Origin: Dugong dugon
Lineage: Eukaryota > Chordata > Mammalia > Sirenia > Dugongidae
DNA: 64,000 nucleotides
Assembly (NCBI GenBank): GCA_030035585.1
Contig: CM057469.1
Span: forward strand, 58,235,501-58,299,500
Direction of reading: 5' to 3'
This document shows positions 21,701 to 33,013 of this stretch, one piece after another (positions within the stretch are counted from its first letter, which is position 1; every line of letters starts with the position of its first letter). Under the pieces are notes generated by a model. That model ran no database searches. It was not told the DNA's origin and saw only the letters and a program-made list of their open reading frames with translations. Made by a program: the position numbers and the translations under genes.

Positions 21701-21855
21701 TGTCTCCAAGACACCTAACAACAACAATAAATCTTACAGAAGCAGACTACAACATCTTTCTCCTGCTGAGCGGCTGGTGGGTTCAAACTGCTGATCTTTT
21801 GGTTAGCAGCCGAGTGATTTAACTACGCACCACCAGGACTCCCTGCTTAACCATT

Positions 21856-22884
21856 AGACTCTGCTAATCTCACCAAGCCTATATCTGTGCATTGTTTTTT
21901 AAGACAGTAATTTAAAGGCGAAACCGTGTTCTTAGAATTCTATTTATTTCTTATATTGTTTCTGAAGAGATGCCTCTGAATTCTTTCTCTTCCATGTAAT
22001 TAGGACATGTTTTTTAACATCTCAAATTTTCTCATCTTTGAAATATGGATGTTAATATCTAGTATATGTTTTATTAAACTTTATTTAAAAGAATATGTAA
22101 ATAATGTGTATAAAGCAATTACTATAATGCCTGTTGTACGGAATAAATAAAATAACATATGTAAAATAATTATTACAGTGCCTGGAACATAACAGTTTGT
22201 CTTTTTCAATTTTCTGATGATGACACCGATGATATTTAGGGGAACATAATGTGATAGTGTCATAGACTCTTCCCATTTATTCAATCTCTTATCAGAACCT
22301 TTGAGATGGTCTTTGGATGTCTTTTCCTTTCTGTTACCACAGACATTATCCTTATTTCTTCTTTCCACCACTTGCTGATCTCCTTCACTCTGCATTCTCC
22401 ATCCCAACTTATCTCGTGTTTTCCTGTAAGATTAATAGGCAACCATGTTTAGTCAAGTGCAGAGTGCTATGTAAATGTAAGAAATAGTAATAATAACAAG
22501 AACTCTTTTTGCTTTGCTACACATGTGCTTTTAACTTACTAACCTGTACCATATCACCTTACTCCTAGACCATTTCTTCCTTGGAAAACTATTCCTATCT
22601 CACTTTCAAAGTAAAGATAATTTAAAATTAGTGTCAGCTATTCTGACTAAAATGCTTTGTCTCTAACAGTGGTCTTTGAAAATTAATGAATAATCATGAA
22701 AATAGCTTATAAAATGAAGCAAGTACCTCTTACCTTTGTGGAACTCTTCAGCTGAACTCCAGATGAAGAAATTGGAAAATATAAAATCCACAGGTATTTT
22801 CAAAAGGTATAAAATTATAAAATGTTTACAAGAAATAATATCATATATTTAAAGCAATATCACCTAATCCAAATCCATAAAACA

Positions 22885-22928
<44 letters not shown>

Positions 22929-23097
22929 AATCCATTTCAGAAGCACTTTCAAGGTTGAAGAATTTTTTTTGAGAATGTGCCAGAAAAGATCTGGCTATTG
23001 ACAGGTAGAAGAAAAATTTTTTTCAAGTGAAAGTTTACCTTCACAATGGGTTGTGAGGATATGATGATTTAAGAAGTACTGAAAGTTCACTCCAAGA
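21856..23097. other. MIR fragment, AT-rich DNA and a (TG)21 microsatellite
   Basis: About 21990-22165 resembles a plus-strand MIR (TTAACATCTCAAATTTTCTC, then TAATGCCTGTTGTACGG and AATAAATAAAA). A pure (TG)21 repeat is at 22886-22927. The minus-strand frames at 22081-22407 are unsupported. The rest is unclassified. Confidence 0.5.
22886..22927. repeat. (TG)21 microsatellite
   Basis: Forty-two bases of uninterrupted TG dinucleotides. Confidence 0.98.
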
Positions 23098-24127
23098 TCT
23101 AGAACTGCACTGTCCAATAAATTGGCCACTAGCCACATGTGGCTATTAAGAATATGGAACCTGTCTAATCCAAACGGAGATGTTCTATAAGTGTGAAAAG
23201 CACACTGGATTTCAAAGACTTATTGTTGTTAGGTGCTGTTGAGTCACTTCTGACTCACAGCAAGCGATCCTATGTACAACAGAATTAAACATTGCCCAGC
23301 CCTGCGCCATTCTCATGATTGTTGTTACACTTGAGCCCAATTGTTGCAGCCACTGTGTCAATCCATCTCATTGAGGGTTTTCTGCTTTTTCACTGACCCT
23401 CTACTTTACCAAGTATGATGTCCTTCTATAGGGACTGACCTCTCTTGACAATGTCCAGAGTATGTGAAATGACGTCTCGCCATCCTAGCTTCTAAGGAGA
23501 ATTCCGTTGTACTTCTTCCAAGACAGATTTGTTTGTTCTCTCACCAGTCTGTGGTATATTCAATGTTCTTGCCAACACCAGAATTCGAAGGCATTAATTC
23601 TTCTTCAGTCTTCCTTATTGATTGCCCAGCTTTCACATGCATATGAGGCAATTGAAAGCACCTTGGCTTGGGTCAGGCACACTTTAGTCCTTAAAGTGAC
23701 GTCTTTGCTTTTCAACCCTTTAAAGAGGTCTTTTGCAGCAGATTTGCCCAATGCAATGCATCATTTGATTTTTTGACTGTAGATTCCATGAGTGTTGATT
23801 GTAGATCCAAGTAAAATGAAATCTTGACAACTTCAATCTTTTCTCTGTTTATCATGATGTTGTTTATTGGTCCAGTTGTGAAGAGTTTTGTTTTCTTTAT
23901 ATTGAGGTGTAATCCACGCTTATTTACCTACACTTAGTATGATTTTAAAAAAGTAAAATATCTCATTTACAGTGTTTTATATTGATTTCATAACATTTCA
24001 TACATCGAGTTAGATAAAATATTAATATCATCTTTTTTTGTTTTGTTTTTTACTGTGGACACTTGAGAATTTAAAATCACACATATGCCTTGCTTTTTGT
24101 TTCTATTGGACTGTATTGGTCTAGAGC
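23098..24127. mobile_element. hAT-Charlie MER element split by an RTE
   Basis: The left part (23106-23217) begins TGCACTGTCCAATAAATTGG and includes CTAGCCACATGTGGCTATTA. The right part (23932-24119) ends TTTCTATTGGACTGTATTGG, the inverted counterpart. Flanks TCTAGAAC (23098-23105) and TCTAGAGC (24120-24127) form an 8-bp duplication with one mismatch, as expected for hAT. The family resembles the MER3/MER58 class; the precise name is uncertain. Confidence 0.8.
23218..23936 (-). mobile_element. 5'-truncated RTE inserted in the hAT element
   Basis: The RTE 3' end is at the left (TTGTTGTTAGGTGC, 23223) and the copy stops near 23931, so only the last ~0.7 kb is present. ACTTA at 23218-23222 and 23932-23936 may be a short duplication. 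The frame at 23507-23776 is the antisense of RTE C-terminal sequence, also seen at 8664-8912. Confidence 0.92.
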
Positions 24128-25369
24128 ATAGTGACTTAATCTGCCACTAACATGCTCCTTGCCCGCGGCTCAGCATCCTGAATGTTCAGGTCGGGTTGAT
24201 CTCTGAGACCCTTTCACTTCCTAAAAGAGTCATAATTCAATTGTAATAGTCCACCCTCAAGCCCTGCCATCTAATAGAAGTATAGTCCTTACTTAACTCA
24301 GATTTTACTTTGTCTGTTTGTTTTCTTGTCCTGGAATAGAGTGCCCACGTGGAAGACATTTTGTAAATATCTCTCTATTCCAAGCTAATATTTTTTTAAT
24401 GGAACATTTCCCTTGTGGTGTAAAACCACTTGCATCAATTAATAAAAAAGGATTATTTTTATTTCTGCACTTTGGAATTGTTGTACCATGTCAAAGGTAA
24501 AATTTCTCACTTATTATCCATGCCACAGGATTAATGTCAGGTAACACTTATACTGACAGTCAAATATTACAAGAAAAAGTTCCATTAAACCTGTCTTCTG
24601 CATTTGATATTTGAGGAACTAATAAGAAAGATTACTTTCTTCGTAGGCCATAGTAAAAATGAACTTGTGGTGTAATTGTCTGATTAACCAGAGGCCTCTT
24701 TTAATTCCTGATAGTTCATAAAGATCTGTGATTAAGACATTCGTTGAAGGTTTAGTAGTCTTTGTGCAATAAGGGTCGGAGGAGAAACATCAACAGGATT
24801 ATATTACCCTCTGGCTATTAAGTTTAGAAACAGTTCATTTCATAAGTGGATAATAATAAAAAGTATATTGCACGGACTAGGCTGATGCCTGAATAATGAA
24901 AATTCCACTGTTTGTTCAATGTCATTATTAGAAGGAAAAAGTCATGAAGATGAATTGAAACAATTAGATGAACTAAAGTATTTGGAAGAAAAATGCTTCC
25001 ATTAAGTTTCTCTCTAACCCTACTTCTTTACTTCACATTCTTTCACTTTTTAGTAAGAAATGAATGAATGTGATTCTTCAAGCATCTATTGATCACTGAG
25101 GATTTTAGTATATGTTAACAGAAATTATATGGATTAAACATGGGTCTAATTTTGGGTTTAAAAATACCACAGTGTGTGCATGCTCTTATCTAAGGAAAAT
25201 ACATCTCTCAATTATTTTGCAAGGGGTAATGTTAGATTCTGCGGGAGGAAACAGACTCAGAGTTTATTGGGCAGGACGTATATTAGGCAGTGTTCTTGGG
25301 ATACATACCTGTGGAAGGGCAGGAAGAACTTCTAATCTGTTGAGCCTATTGCCTCTTCATGATGCATCA
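24128..25369. other. Repeat-free sequence, candidate conserved noncoding DNA
   Basis: No SINE, LINE or LTR was recognised across 1.2 kb, unusual for this window. The part at about 24640-24990 has balanced composition with ATTA-type and GATTAA words and no low complexity, so it may be unique and constrained. The frames at 24318-24500 and 25112-25402 show no domain features. Confidence 0.4.
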
Positions 25370-25549
25370 TTCCTTTTATGTCTTCTTTCTTACCTTACCT
25401 AGTATGTATTCCAGGGCCCATCACTATAATCACTCCCTCAATTTCCTAGCCTCACCCTCCCTCCCTTGTACTCAGCCAACAAAACCCCAGCTCTGGCTAA
25501 ATTCTTTGTTCCAGACCTTCACCAAAGCAGTTAGACACGACTGGAGAAA

Positions 25550-25589
<40 letters not shown>

Positions 25590-27247
25590 TATGCGCTGAC
25601 TATTCTCATTTTAAATCCATGACGATGAACTTCATATAAGCCCTTAGTGAGACCTAGTAACCCTGTTATGCTATCTTTCTCTTAGGACTTTATTCTGCTA
25701 CTGGCCCACATAACTAATTCCAGTGATGTGCTGGTAAATGTTTGACAGCTAGCTCTCCAAGAGAAAGAAAATCCCTATTTGTAATGTTTTGCCAATTTCT
25801 GTGATGTAAATATTTCCACCAATGATGATTTCAAGCCATCAGTATGATATACTGAATGCAGAGCTGGGAAGAAATGTACACACTCAAGTCTACTGAGCTC
25901 ATAAGAGCCCGTTCCAGCACACCACTGAGTATAATTCACACCTTTTTCTTTCTCCTCAAACCTTCAACAATCTTCCCCCTTTTTTACTTTCAGCTGATGA
26001 CTTGCCTTCTTACTTCACTGAGAAAATAGAAGGAATTCAAAGAAAACTTCCATATCCCCACACTACCAAACCCACCAACCTATTTGTCCCTGCCACATAT
26101 ACTCTGCTTCTCTCCTATTGCTATGATGGAACTGTCCTTGCTTGTGGTTAAAGCTAAACCCTCTACTTGTGCCCTGGGTCCCATCCTCTCCCTCAGTTAC
26201 TGTGACCTTGCAACATTCCCTCTCCCCTTGCAATATCCCTGCTTTCCTGTTTACTGGTTTATTCTCATCAGCATACTGCAATCTCCCCTTGGGGGAAAAA
26301 TATACTCCTTACTCTAAAACTCCCTACAGCTAACCCACCATTTCTTTCTCCCTTGCCTAACATAACTCCTTAGAAAGGTTGCCTATCCCACAATCTCTAG
26401 TTTCTCTACTCCCAATTTTTATTGATTCTGCTCCGGTCAGAGTTTTGCCCTCACGTCTCTGGTGAAATTACTCTTTTTATTTTCAACAGTGACCTCCACA
26501 TTGTCAAATCTAGTAGTGAATTCTCAGTCCTCATCTAAATGGACCTTCCAGCAGTGACCTTTGCACACTAGATCGCTCCCTCCTTTAACTAGACCTCTGC
26601 AAGAGCCTTCTAACTATTCTCGCCACTTCCTTCCATGACCTTCTACACTCCTCAAAGGAGCCAGAATGTTACCTTTAAAATATGTCAGGTCATATTTTCC
26701 TCCCTCAAATTCTCTGATGGTTTTTCATTTTACTTAGAGTAAAATACAAATTGGTTAACAATGGCTTATTTGTTATTTCATGATTTGACCTCATCTTTTT
26801 CAACCTTTCCCCTTTCTCATTAAGTGCTAGCTACACCGGCCTCTTTGCTGTCCCTTAAATGTGTCAAACACTCTCCTGTCCCAAAGTCTTTTCACCTGGC
26901 ATTTTTACCTTTGCCAGAGCCTTTGTGGCAGTACTACATGACCCACTCTCCCACTTCATTCAGGTTGTTGCTCATAAATCACCTCTCTAATGAGGCTTTC
27001 TTGACCATCCTCACTAAAATTACACTTCCTCCCCTGTATTTCTTTGTGTCATTACCTTGACTTATTTTTTTGTGATGGCATTTATTCATTCGAACTTTAT
27101 ATTCTATATCTTTTGCTTGTTGCCATATTGCTATTCCCTCTTAATGGCAGAAACTTGGAATTATTGCTCTATTCCCAGCATCTAGAAAATTTATTACACA
27201 TAGTAAGTGCTCAATAGATATTTGCTTAATTTAATGAAAGAATGAAG
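25370..27247 (+). repeat. Long L2 LINE copy (~1.9 kb) with internal (AC)18
   Basis: A long run of L2 can be followed: TCACTCCCTCAATTTCC with CCCAGCTCTGGCTAAATTC near 25425-25505, GCTGATGACTTGCCTTC and TTCACTGAGAAAATAGAAGG near 25993-26035, GTGACCTCCACATTGTCAAATC near 26489 (around reverse transcriptase motif A), CCTTTGCCAGAGCCTTTGTG near 26910, and a 3' end with AGTAAGTGCTCAATAGATATT near 27200. An unrelated block may be inserted at about 25720-25870. All frames are broken; frames such as 26084-26317 and 26824-27060 are remnants or shadows. Confidence 0.72.
25551..25586. repeat. (AC)18 microsatellite
   Basis: Thirty-six bases of pure AC arising within the L2 copy. It gives an apparent histidine/threonine repeat in the overlapping frame at 25359-25622, which is not a protein. 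Confidence 0.97.
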
Positions 27248-28627
27248 TAAACAGACACTTCAGCGGAGTGCTGGAACCAGGTTACACCAGCTTGCAAGAA
27301 TCGATTTTGGTTCTCTCTTCCCAACTCCATTATCATATTGGTAGCTTGAAATTGGCCATGGTGAGAATATTTACTCCAAGGAAATTGGAAAATGATACAC
27401 ATTAGGGATTCCCCTTCCCCCTAAGAAAGCCAGTTGTTAAATATGTACAAGCAACCAAGGCCTATAATATAATATGTAGGAAGATGTTAAGTATGGGGAG
27501 AGGTGCTGTTGTAGTATGTAGAAAGAGCACCTACCTAACATGGAATGGGGTTAAGGACAGGTCTTGGAAGTCTTCCTGTAAGCAATTTCTGAAAAGAATG
27601 TTAAAGGGTGAGTGATAGTTAGCTAGATGATAAGCAGAGAGATTGGAGGGTCTTGCAGGCAAAAGGAATGAGACAGGTAAATGTTTTATTGTATAACAGG
27701 TGTTTCATCATGACCCTTAAATAAACTAGAAGAAAGTTAGAAACAAGAGATGCTATTTTAGAGGAATAATAGTAAAATCATGAAGGACTGTGTGTGCTGT
27801 AAGTCATGAAGAGATGGAATTAGACTCGACCAAGAACTAAATTATTATCTCTTCAAACAGCCACCACTATGACTGTGGCTGCCCCTACACGGCCTTGAGA
27901 AGAATCTACGTATAGAGGACAAGGCAGAATGAAGAGAACTAATGTTTACACCCCAACCTCAACATAATCTCTTGGTGAACTATGCTGAGCAAGCTCAAAT
28001 GTGAGCAATAAACTTTTCTTTGTGTCTCTACATATGAGCAAGTTGAATATCCTCTTTGGTCCCTCTGTCTTAGGCCCAGATCTTTATACACTCTTTGTAT
28101 AGTTTTATATATTACCCCTCATATCAATATAATCAAGAAAAGATGAACTTAAAGAAAATCATATTAAGAAAGGAAGGATCTTTTATCCCTTTAACCTAGC
28201 AAAGTTACCCTAGTAAATGAAGATAATTAGACTAACTTTCTAGATAAATGAAAAACAAGTCTACAGATAAATACAAAGCACAAAAAATCCCAAGAGAATC
28301 TGAATCTAAAGACCAAATAAATGTCAAACTAGCTAAAGCCAAAGAGAGAGAAATCTTTCTAAAAACCTGGTATTTTCTACTCCTTTTGCCCATTACAATG
28401 AACTTATTAACTATCTAACACTCTGTAAATCACTGAGATGGTTTTAAGCTCTCAGTAGAGAATATATATATATATATATATATATAACTAATATATGCAA
28501 AAATTATGAGTCAAATTAGGGACTTGTTGATGTCAAAGTTATAAAGAGATATTCAGGTAGAGATATTAACTGGGGAATTATATATAGCTCATTTAACTCT
28601 CTTTATAAGTCTTTAATGTTTTACTTC
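27248..28627. other. Mostly unclassified AT-rich sequence
   Basis: About 27480-27850 may be a diverged antisense L2 (GATTGGAGGGTCTTGCAGG, AAATCATGAAGGACTG). CAATAAACTTTTCTTTGTG near 28007-28025 resembles an LTR polyadenylation region, but I could not delimit an LTR. A (TA)n run is at 28462-28486. Confidence 0.35.
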
Positions 28628-30085
28628 CACCACTCATCTTTCAGTTTGTCATACTGTGGTGGCTTGTACGTGGCCGTGATGTTGGATGCTAGCCACCAGT
28701 ATTTCAAATAAGAGCAGAGTCACCAATGGTGGACAGGGTTCATGGAGCTTGTAGACTAAGACAAAATAGGAAGAAGGACCTGGCGGTCTACTTCTGAAAA
28801 AACTGGCCAGTGAAAACCTTATAAATAGCAGTGGAGCATTGTCTGATATAATGCTGGAAGATGACCCCCTCAGATTGGAAAGCATACAAAATACGACTGC
28901 GGAAAAGCTACCTCATCAAAGTAGAGTAGACCTTAATGACATGGATGGAGTAAACCTTCATATGCTGATGTGGCACTATTCAAAATGAGAAGAAACAGCT
29001 GCAAACATCTGTTAAAAATCAGAACATAGAATGTATGAAATGTAAATCTAGGAAAATTGGAAGTCATCAAAATGAAATGGAACATTTAAAAATCCATATC
29101 CTAGGCATTAGTGAGCTGAAACGGACTGGTGTTGGCCATTTTGAATAGGGCAATCATATGGTCTACTATGCTGGAAACGACAAATTGAAGAGGAATAGCG
29201 TTGCAGTCATTGTAAAAAAGAACATCTCAAGATCTATCCTGAAGTACAATGCTGTCAGTGATAGTTTGATATCCATACACTTACAAGGAAGACCAGTTAA
29301 TACAACTATTATTCAAATTTACACTCCAACTAATAATGCTATAGTTGAAGAAACTGAAGATTTTTACCAGTTTCTGCAGTCTGAAATTGATAAAACATGC
29401 AATCGAGATGCATTGATAATTCTGGTGATTGGAATGCAAAAGTTGCAAACAAACAAGGATCGGTAGTTGGGAAATATGGTTTTGGTGATAGAAACAATGC
29501 CAGAGGTCACATAAAAGAATTTTTCAAGATCGATGGTTTATTTGTTGAAAATACCTTGATCCAGTAACATAAACGGTGACTATGCACATGGACCTTGCCA
29601 GATGGAATACACAGGAATCAAATTGACTACTTCTGTGGAAAGAGAAGGTGGAAAATCTCAATAACATCAGTCATAACAAGGCAGTGAACAAGCATAGAAT
29701 AGACCATCAGTTGCTCATATGCAAGTTCAAGTTGAAGCTGAAGAAAATGAAAACAAATCCAAGAAAGCCAAAGTATGATTTGAGTATATCCCACCTGAAT
29801 TTAGATTCCATTTTAAGAGTAGATTTGATACATTGAATACTAATGACTGAAGACCAGAGAAGTTGTATAGTAACACCAAGGACATATGTAGAGAAAGCTA
29901 AAGGTCATTAAAAAGACAGGAAAGAAAGAGAAGACCAAAATCGCTGTCAGAAAAGACTCTGAAAGTTGCTCTTGAAAGTAGAGTAGCTAAAGCAACCAGA
30001 AGAAATAATTAAGTAAAAGAGCTGAAAAGAAGATTTCAAAGAGTGGCTCAAGAAGACAAAGTATAGTGTTATAAAGGAATGGTTT
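28628..30085 (+). mobile_element. RTE 5' half, plus strand
   Basis: It begins at the RTE 5' end (CACTCATCTTTCAGTTTGTC) and runs through the leader and endonuclease to just before the reverse transcriptase, breaking near 30085. It is truncated at its 3' side, which is not normal for target-primed insertion, and faces an inverted copy at 30146-31572. Confidence 0.9.
28980..29660 (+). pseudogene. RTE endonuclease remnant (plus-strand copy)
   Basis: The frame at 29158-29466 contains MVYYAGNDKLKR, then SRSILKYNAVSD, IIQIYTPTNNA and FLQSEIDKTCNRDAL, the central part of the RTE endonuclease. The expected GDWN block follows in a shifted frame (TTGGAATGC near 29429), so it is inactive. Confidence 0.85.
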
Positions 30086-30145
30086 GAGGAAGAGAAGCAC
30101 ATAAAAAGACAGGAAAAGCTAAACAAAAAGTAGAAAAAAGGAGAA

Positions 30146-31572
30146 TGTCTATTGTTTGATCATTTCTACATTCTGTTGGACATCTTTCATTAGAATGGAC
30201 ACAAATATGGATCTCTTCCAGTCTGTTGGCCAGGTAGCTGTCTTCCAAATTTCTTGGCATAGATGAGTGAGTACCTCCAGCATTGCATCCCTTTGTTGAA
30301 ACATCTCAATTGGTATTCCATCAATTCCTGGAGCCTTGAGTGCAGCTTGGACTTCTTCTTCAGTACCACTGATTCTTGATCATATGCCACTTCCCCAAAT
30401 GGTTGAACGTCAACCAGCTCTTTTTGGTACAGTGACTCTGTGTATTCCTTCCATCTTCTTTTGATACTTCCTGAGTCACTCACTATTTTGTCTATAAAAT
30501 CTTTCAAAATTGCAACTCAAGGCTTGAATTTTTTCTTCAGTTCTTTCAGCTTTAGAAATGCCAAGGTGTTCTTCCCCTTTGGTTTTCTATCTCCAGGTCT
30601 TTGCATATTTCATTACAACACTTTGTCTTCTCGAACATCCCTTTGAAATCTCCTGTTCAGCTCCCTTACTTCATCATTTTTTCCTTTCACTTTAGCTACT
30701 CTATGTTTAAGAGGAAGCTTCAGAGTTTCTTCCGACATTTGCCATATTTTCCAACCACCTGTTCCCTCTTGTTTCTATCTTTTGCATTTCAAACACCAGT
30801 AATTATCAATGCATCTTGGTTGCATGTTTGATAAATTTCAGACTGCAGAAGTTGGTAAAAATCTTCAATTTCTTCATCTTTGGCATTAGTTATTGGTGTG
30901 TAAATTTTAATAATAGTCATATTAGCTTGCCATCCTTGCAGGCATATGGATATTATCCTGTCATTGACAACATTGTACTTCAGGATAGATCTTGAAATGT
31001 TCTTTTTAACAATGAATGCAGCGCCATTCCTCTTCAATTTGTCCTTGCCAGCATAGTAGACCATATGATTGTCTGATTCAAAATGACCAATACCAGTCTG
31101 TTTCGGTTTACTAATGCCTGGAATATTGATGTTTATGCATTCGGTTTCATTTTTGATGATTTCCAATTTTTCTAGATGCGTACTTCATACATTCCATGTT
31201 TCTATTATTAATTGATGTTTGCAGTTGTTTCTTCTCATTTTTGAATCGTGCCACCTCAGAAAATGAAGGTCCTGAAAGCTTGACAACATCTACATCCTTA
31301 AGGTCGACTCTACTTTGAGGAGGCAACTCTTTCCTATTCGTATTTTGAGTGCCCTGAGGGACTCATCTTATGGTGCTATATCAGACAGTATTCAGCTACT
31401 ATTCATAACGTTTTCACTGGCTAATTTTTTTCAGAAGTAGACTACCAGGCCCTTCTTCCTGGTCTGTCTTAGTCTAGAAGCTCAGATGAAACCTGTCCAC
31501 TGGTGGCATACCTTCTAGCATCACAGCAACATGCAAATCACCACAGTATGACAAACTGGTGGATGCATATCG
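30146..31572 (-). mobile_element. RTE 5' half, minus strand, with internal deletion
   Basis: Read on the minus strand it starts at the RTE 5' end near 31572 (CACAGTATGACAAACTGG, complement) and continues to the reverse transcriptase fingers at about 30150. A deletion of several hundred bases is evident at about 30741, where the reverse-complement text jumps from the spacer straight into the endonuclease. A smaller gap occurs near 30337. The left end stops at the equivalent of the IPKKGD region. Confidence 0.9.
30190..31166 (-). pseudogene. RTE endonuclease and RT-finger remnants (minus-strand copy)
   Basis: The frame at 30789-31166 carries NINIPGISKPKQTG, a degenerate form of the GISELKWTG block, plus DNHMVYYAGKDKLKRNGAA and IIKIYTPITNAKDEEIEDFY. 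The frame at 30190-30507 carries KRRWKEYTESLYQKEL, the segment just upstream of the reverse transcriptase. The two are joined by the deletion near 30741 and cannot form a functional protein. Confidence 0.85.
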
Positions 31573-32450
31573 GAGGCCTGGCATGGATTCCTTTAATTAG
31601 TGACAAGACTAGGCACTTTGCAAGAGCAGTGTGAGTGAAGTGGTAGGAAAAGAAACCACAGTTCAGTGAATTAAATTTTAAAAAATGTAAACAATAAGGA
31701 AAATAATTGTTTGAAGAAATTTAGCTATGAAGGCTAAAGAGATAGGGCAAATATTTGAAGGGAAATGTAGTTTCAAGGGAGAATTTACTTGTTTTAAGAT
31801 TAAGAGATTAGCAAATTTAAATGATGATTGCATGGAAAACATTGAGAGGAAGAGGTCGAAAATAATAAAACAAAACAAAAAACCAAATAACCCATGAATG
31901 AAGCCTTGAAGAGTCAAGAAGTGAGATACAGAGCAAGAGTGGAAGAAAAAAATCTCCATGTTCCTGACATTCGGTATGCAAGTCATGTCACTTTACACTG
32001 CACTCCATTTCTTTAGAAAAAGCTTGAAAATGCAGTCATCAACCTATAGTGAAGTCAATCTCTGCCATTTTGAAGACTCCCTCTCTTGCAGTTCCACAAA
32101 TCCAAGTTCTTATGCAGGTCTGAAAAGAAGAGTTCCTCAGATTCCCACCTCTTGAGAATTTGAGCCAGGTGAGAAAAAGTACAGAAGAATCTGGAAGGAG
32201 TTAGATAACAGCAGGGGTGACCAAGAATAATCTGTGACAAATAACATATGAAATAATATATGACGATTCCCTCATCCTTCAGAGAATGCAGGGATAGTTG
32301 AAGTCTGGGGAAAGGAGCGAGACATTGCTGTCTCAGGTCAGCTGCTGTCTGATGGGACTAAGTATTTTAGAAATTCAAGTTTAGGTGAACAAGTAGGTCA
32401 TGGTACCTTTCCACTTCCTCATTGTGTGCTGGAAATAGCAGTGGTCTATC
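31573..32450. other. Unclassified sequence
   Basis: No repeat family was identified. The frames at 31678-31986 and 31958-32240 are short and show no domain. The part at about 31980-32160 is less AT-rich, but I see no splice-site arrangement that would make it an exon. Confidence 0.4.
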
Positions 32451-32636
32451 GAGTCCCTGGATGGTGCAACTGTTAAGAGATCGACTGCTAATTGAAAGGT
32501 TGTCGGTTTGCCTGTGATTTACTTCCAAAAGATCCTAGCCATTGAAAACCTTATGGAATGCAGTTCTACTCTGAAACACACAGGGTCACCATAAGTTGGA
32601 ATTGACAGGACAGTAATTGGTTTGTTTTTTGTCTTG
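32451..32636 (+). mobile_element. AfroSINE, internally deleted
   Basis: It starts GAGTCCCTGGATGGTGCAAC, with TTAAGAGATCGACTGCTAATTG, and ends ATAAGTTGGAATTGACAGG with a T-rich tail. The B-box region is damaged (TCGGTTTGCC). Confidence 0.88.
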
Positions 32637-32828
32637 GTAATATAGGTCTACCTTTCTGAGCAGTCAGTATGGCTTAGCTGACAGGGGACTGGCTTCCAAA
32701 AGGCTGAGTTTGAGGCTGTGTATACAGTTTTCTGGCCCCTGAGACACTGTGTGTTGAAAATAGCTTCTTAGGGAGTTGTATATTTTGATCCTAATATAAG
32801 CACTATTGAATTATATATAAATCATTGT

Positions 32829-33013
32829 CATTGTTGTTAGGTACTGTTGAGCTGATTTCGACTCACAGTGACTGCATGTGACATAGTACAATTGCCCCAT
32901 GGGGTTTTCTAGCCTGTAGCCTGTATGGAAGCTGATCACCAGGTCTTTCTCCTGCAGAGGTGCTGGGTGGGTTCGAACACCAAGCGCTTAACTGTTACAC
33001 TACCAGGACTCTT
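32829..33013 (-). mobile_element. AfroSINE with RTE-like tail
   Basis: The left end is TTGTTGTTAGGTACTGTTGAG, the same form as RTE 3' ends, but the body (ATGGAAGCTGATCACCAGG, GGGTTCGAACACC) and TTAACTGTTACACTACC head are SINE. It is a second local SINE sharing the RTE tail. Confidence 0.88.

Larger units (their letters stand above)
18496..21736 (+). mobile_element. Near full-length RTE (BovB-like) LINE, ~3.2 kb
   Basis: The element occupies about 18507-21727. Its 5' end is CCCCACATGACTGTCAC, followed by TTGTGTGTTGCTGTGATGCTGG; its 3' end is GACACCTAACAACAACAAT. The SINE sequence TAAATCTT is repeated at 18496 and 21728 as the target duplication. A ~370-bp leader precedes the first endonuclease codons near 18881. 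Endonuclease, reverse transcriptase and C-terminal segments occur in the expected order. It is the only copy here with both ends and no large deletion, so it is the local reference for the family. Confidence 0.93.
18390..21855 (-). mobile_element. AfroSINE split by a full-length RTE
   Basis: The two SINE pieces (18403-18506 and 21728-21842) are consecutive parts of one antisense long-variant AfroSINE. The outer duplication CTGCTAAACCATT (18390-18402) and CTGCTTAACCATT (21843-21855) matches at 12 of 13 positions. The break falls inside the AAATCTTTACGGAAGC insert, where the RTE landed. Confidence 0.92.

Noticed and set aside
25359..25622. Histidine/threonine-repeat peptide
   Set aside because: The repeat is a translation of the (AC)18 microsatellite within an L2 copy.
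28000..28090. Possible retroviral LTR polyadenylation and U5-like region (CAATAAACTTTTCTTTGTG)
   Set aside because: No matching TG...CA ends or target duplication could be found, so I do not call an LTR.
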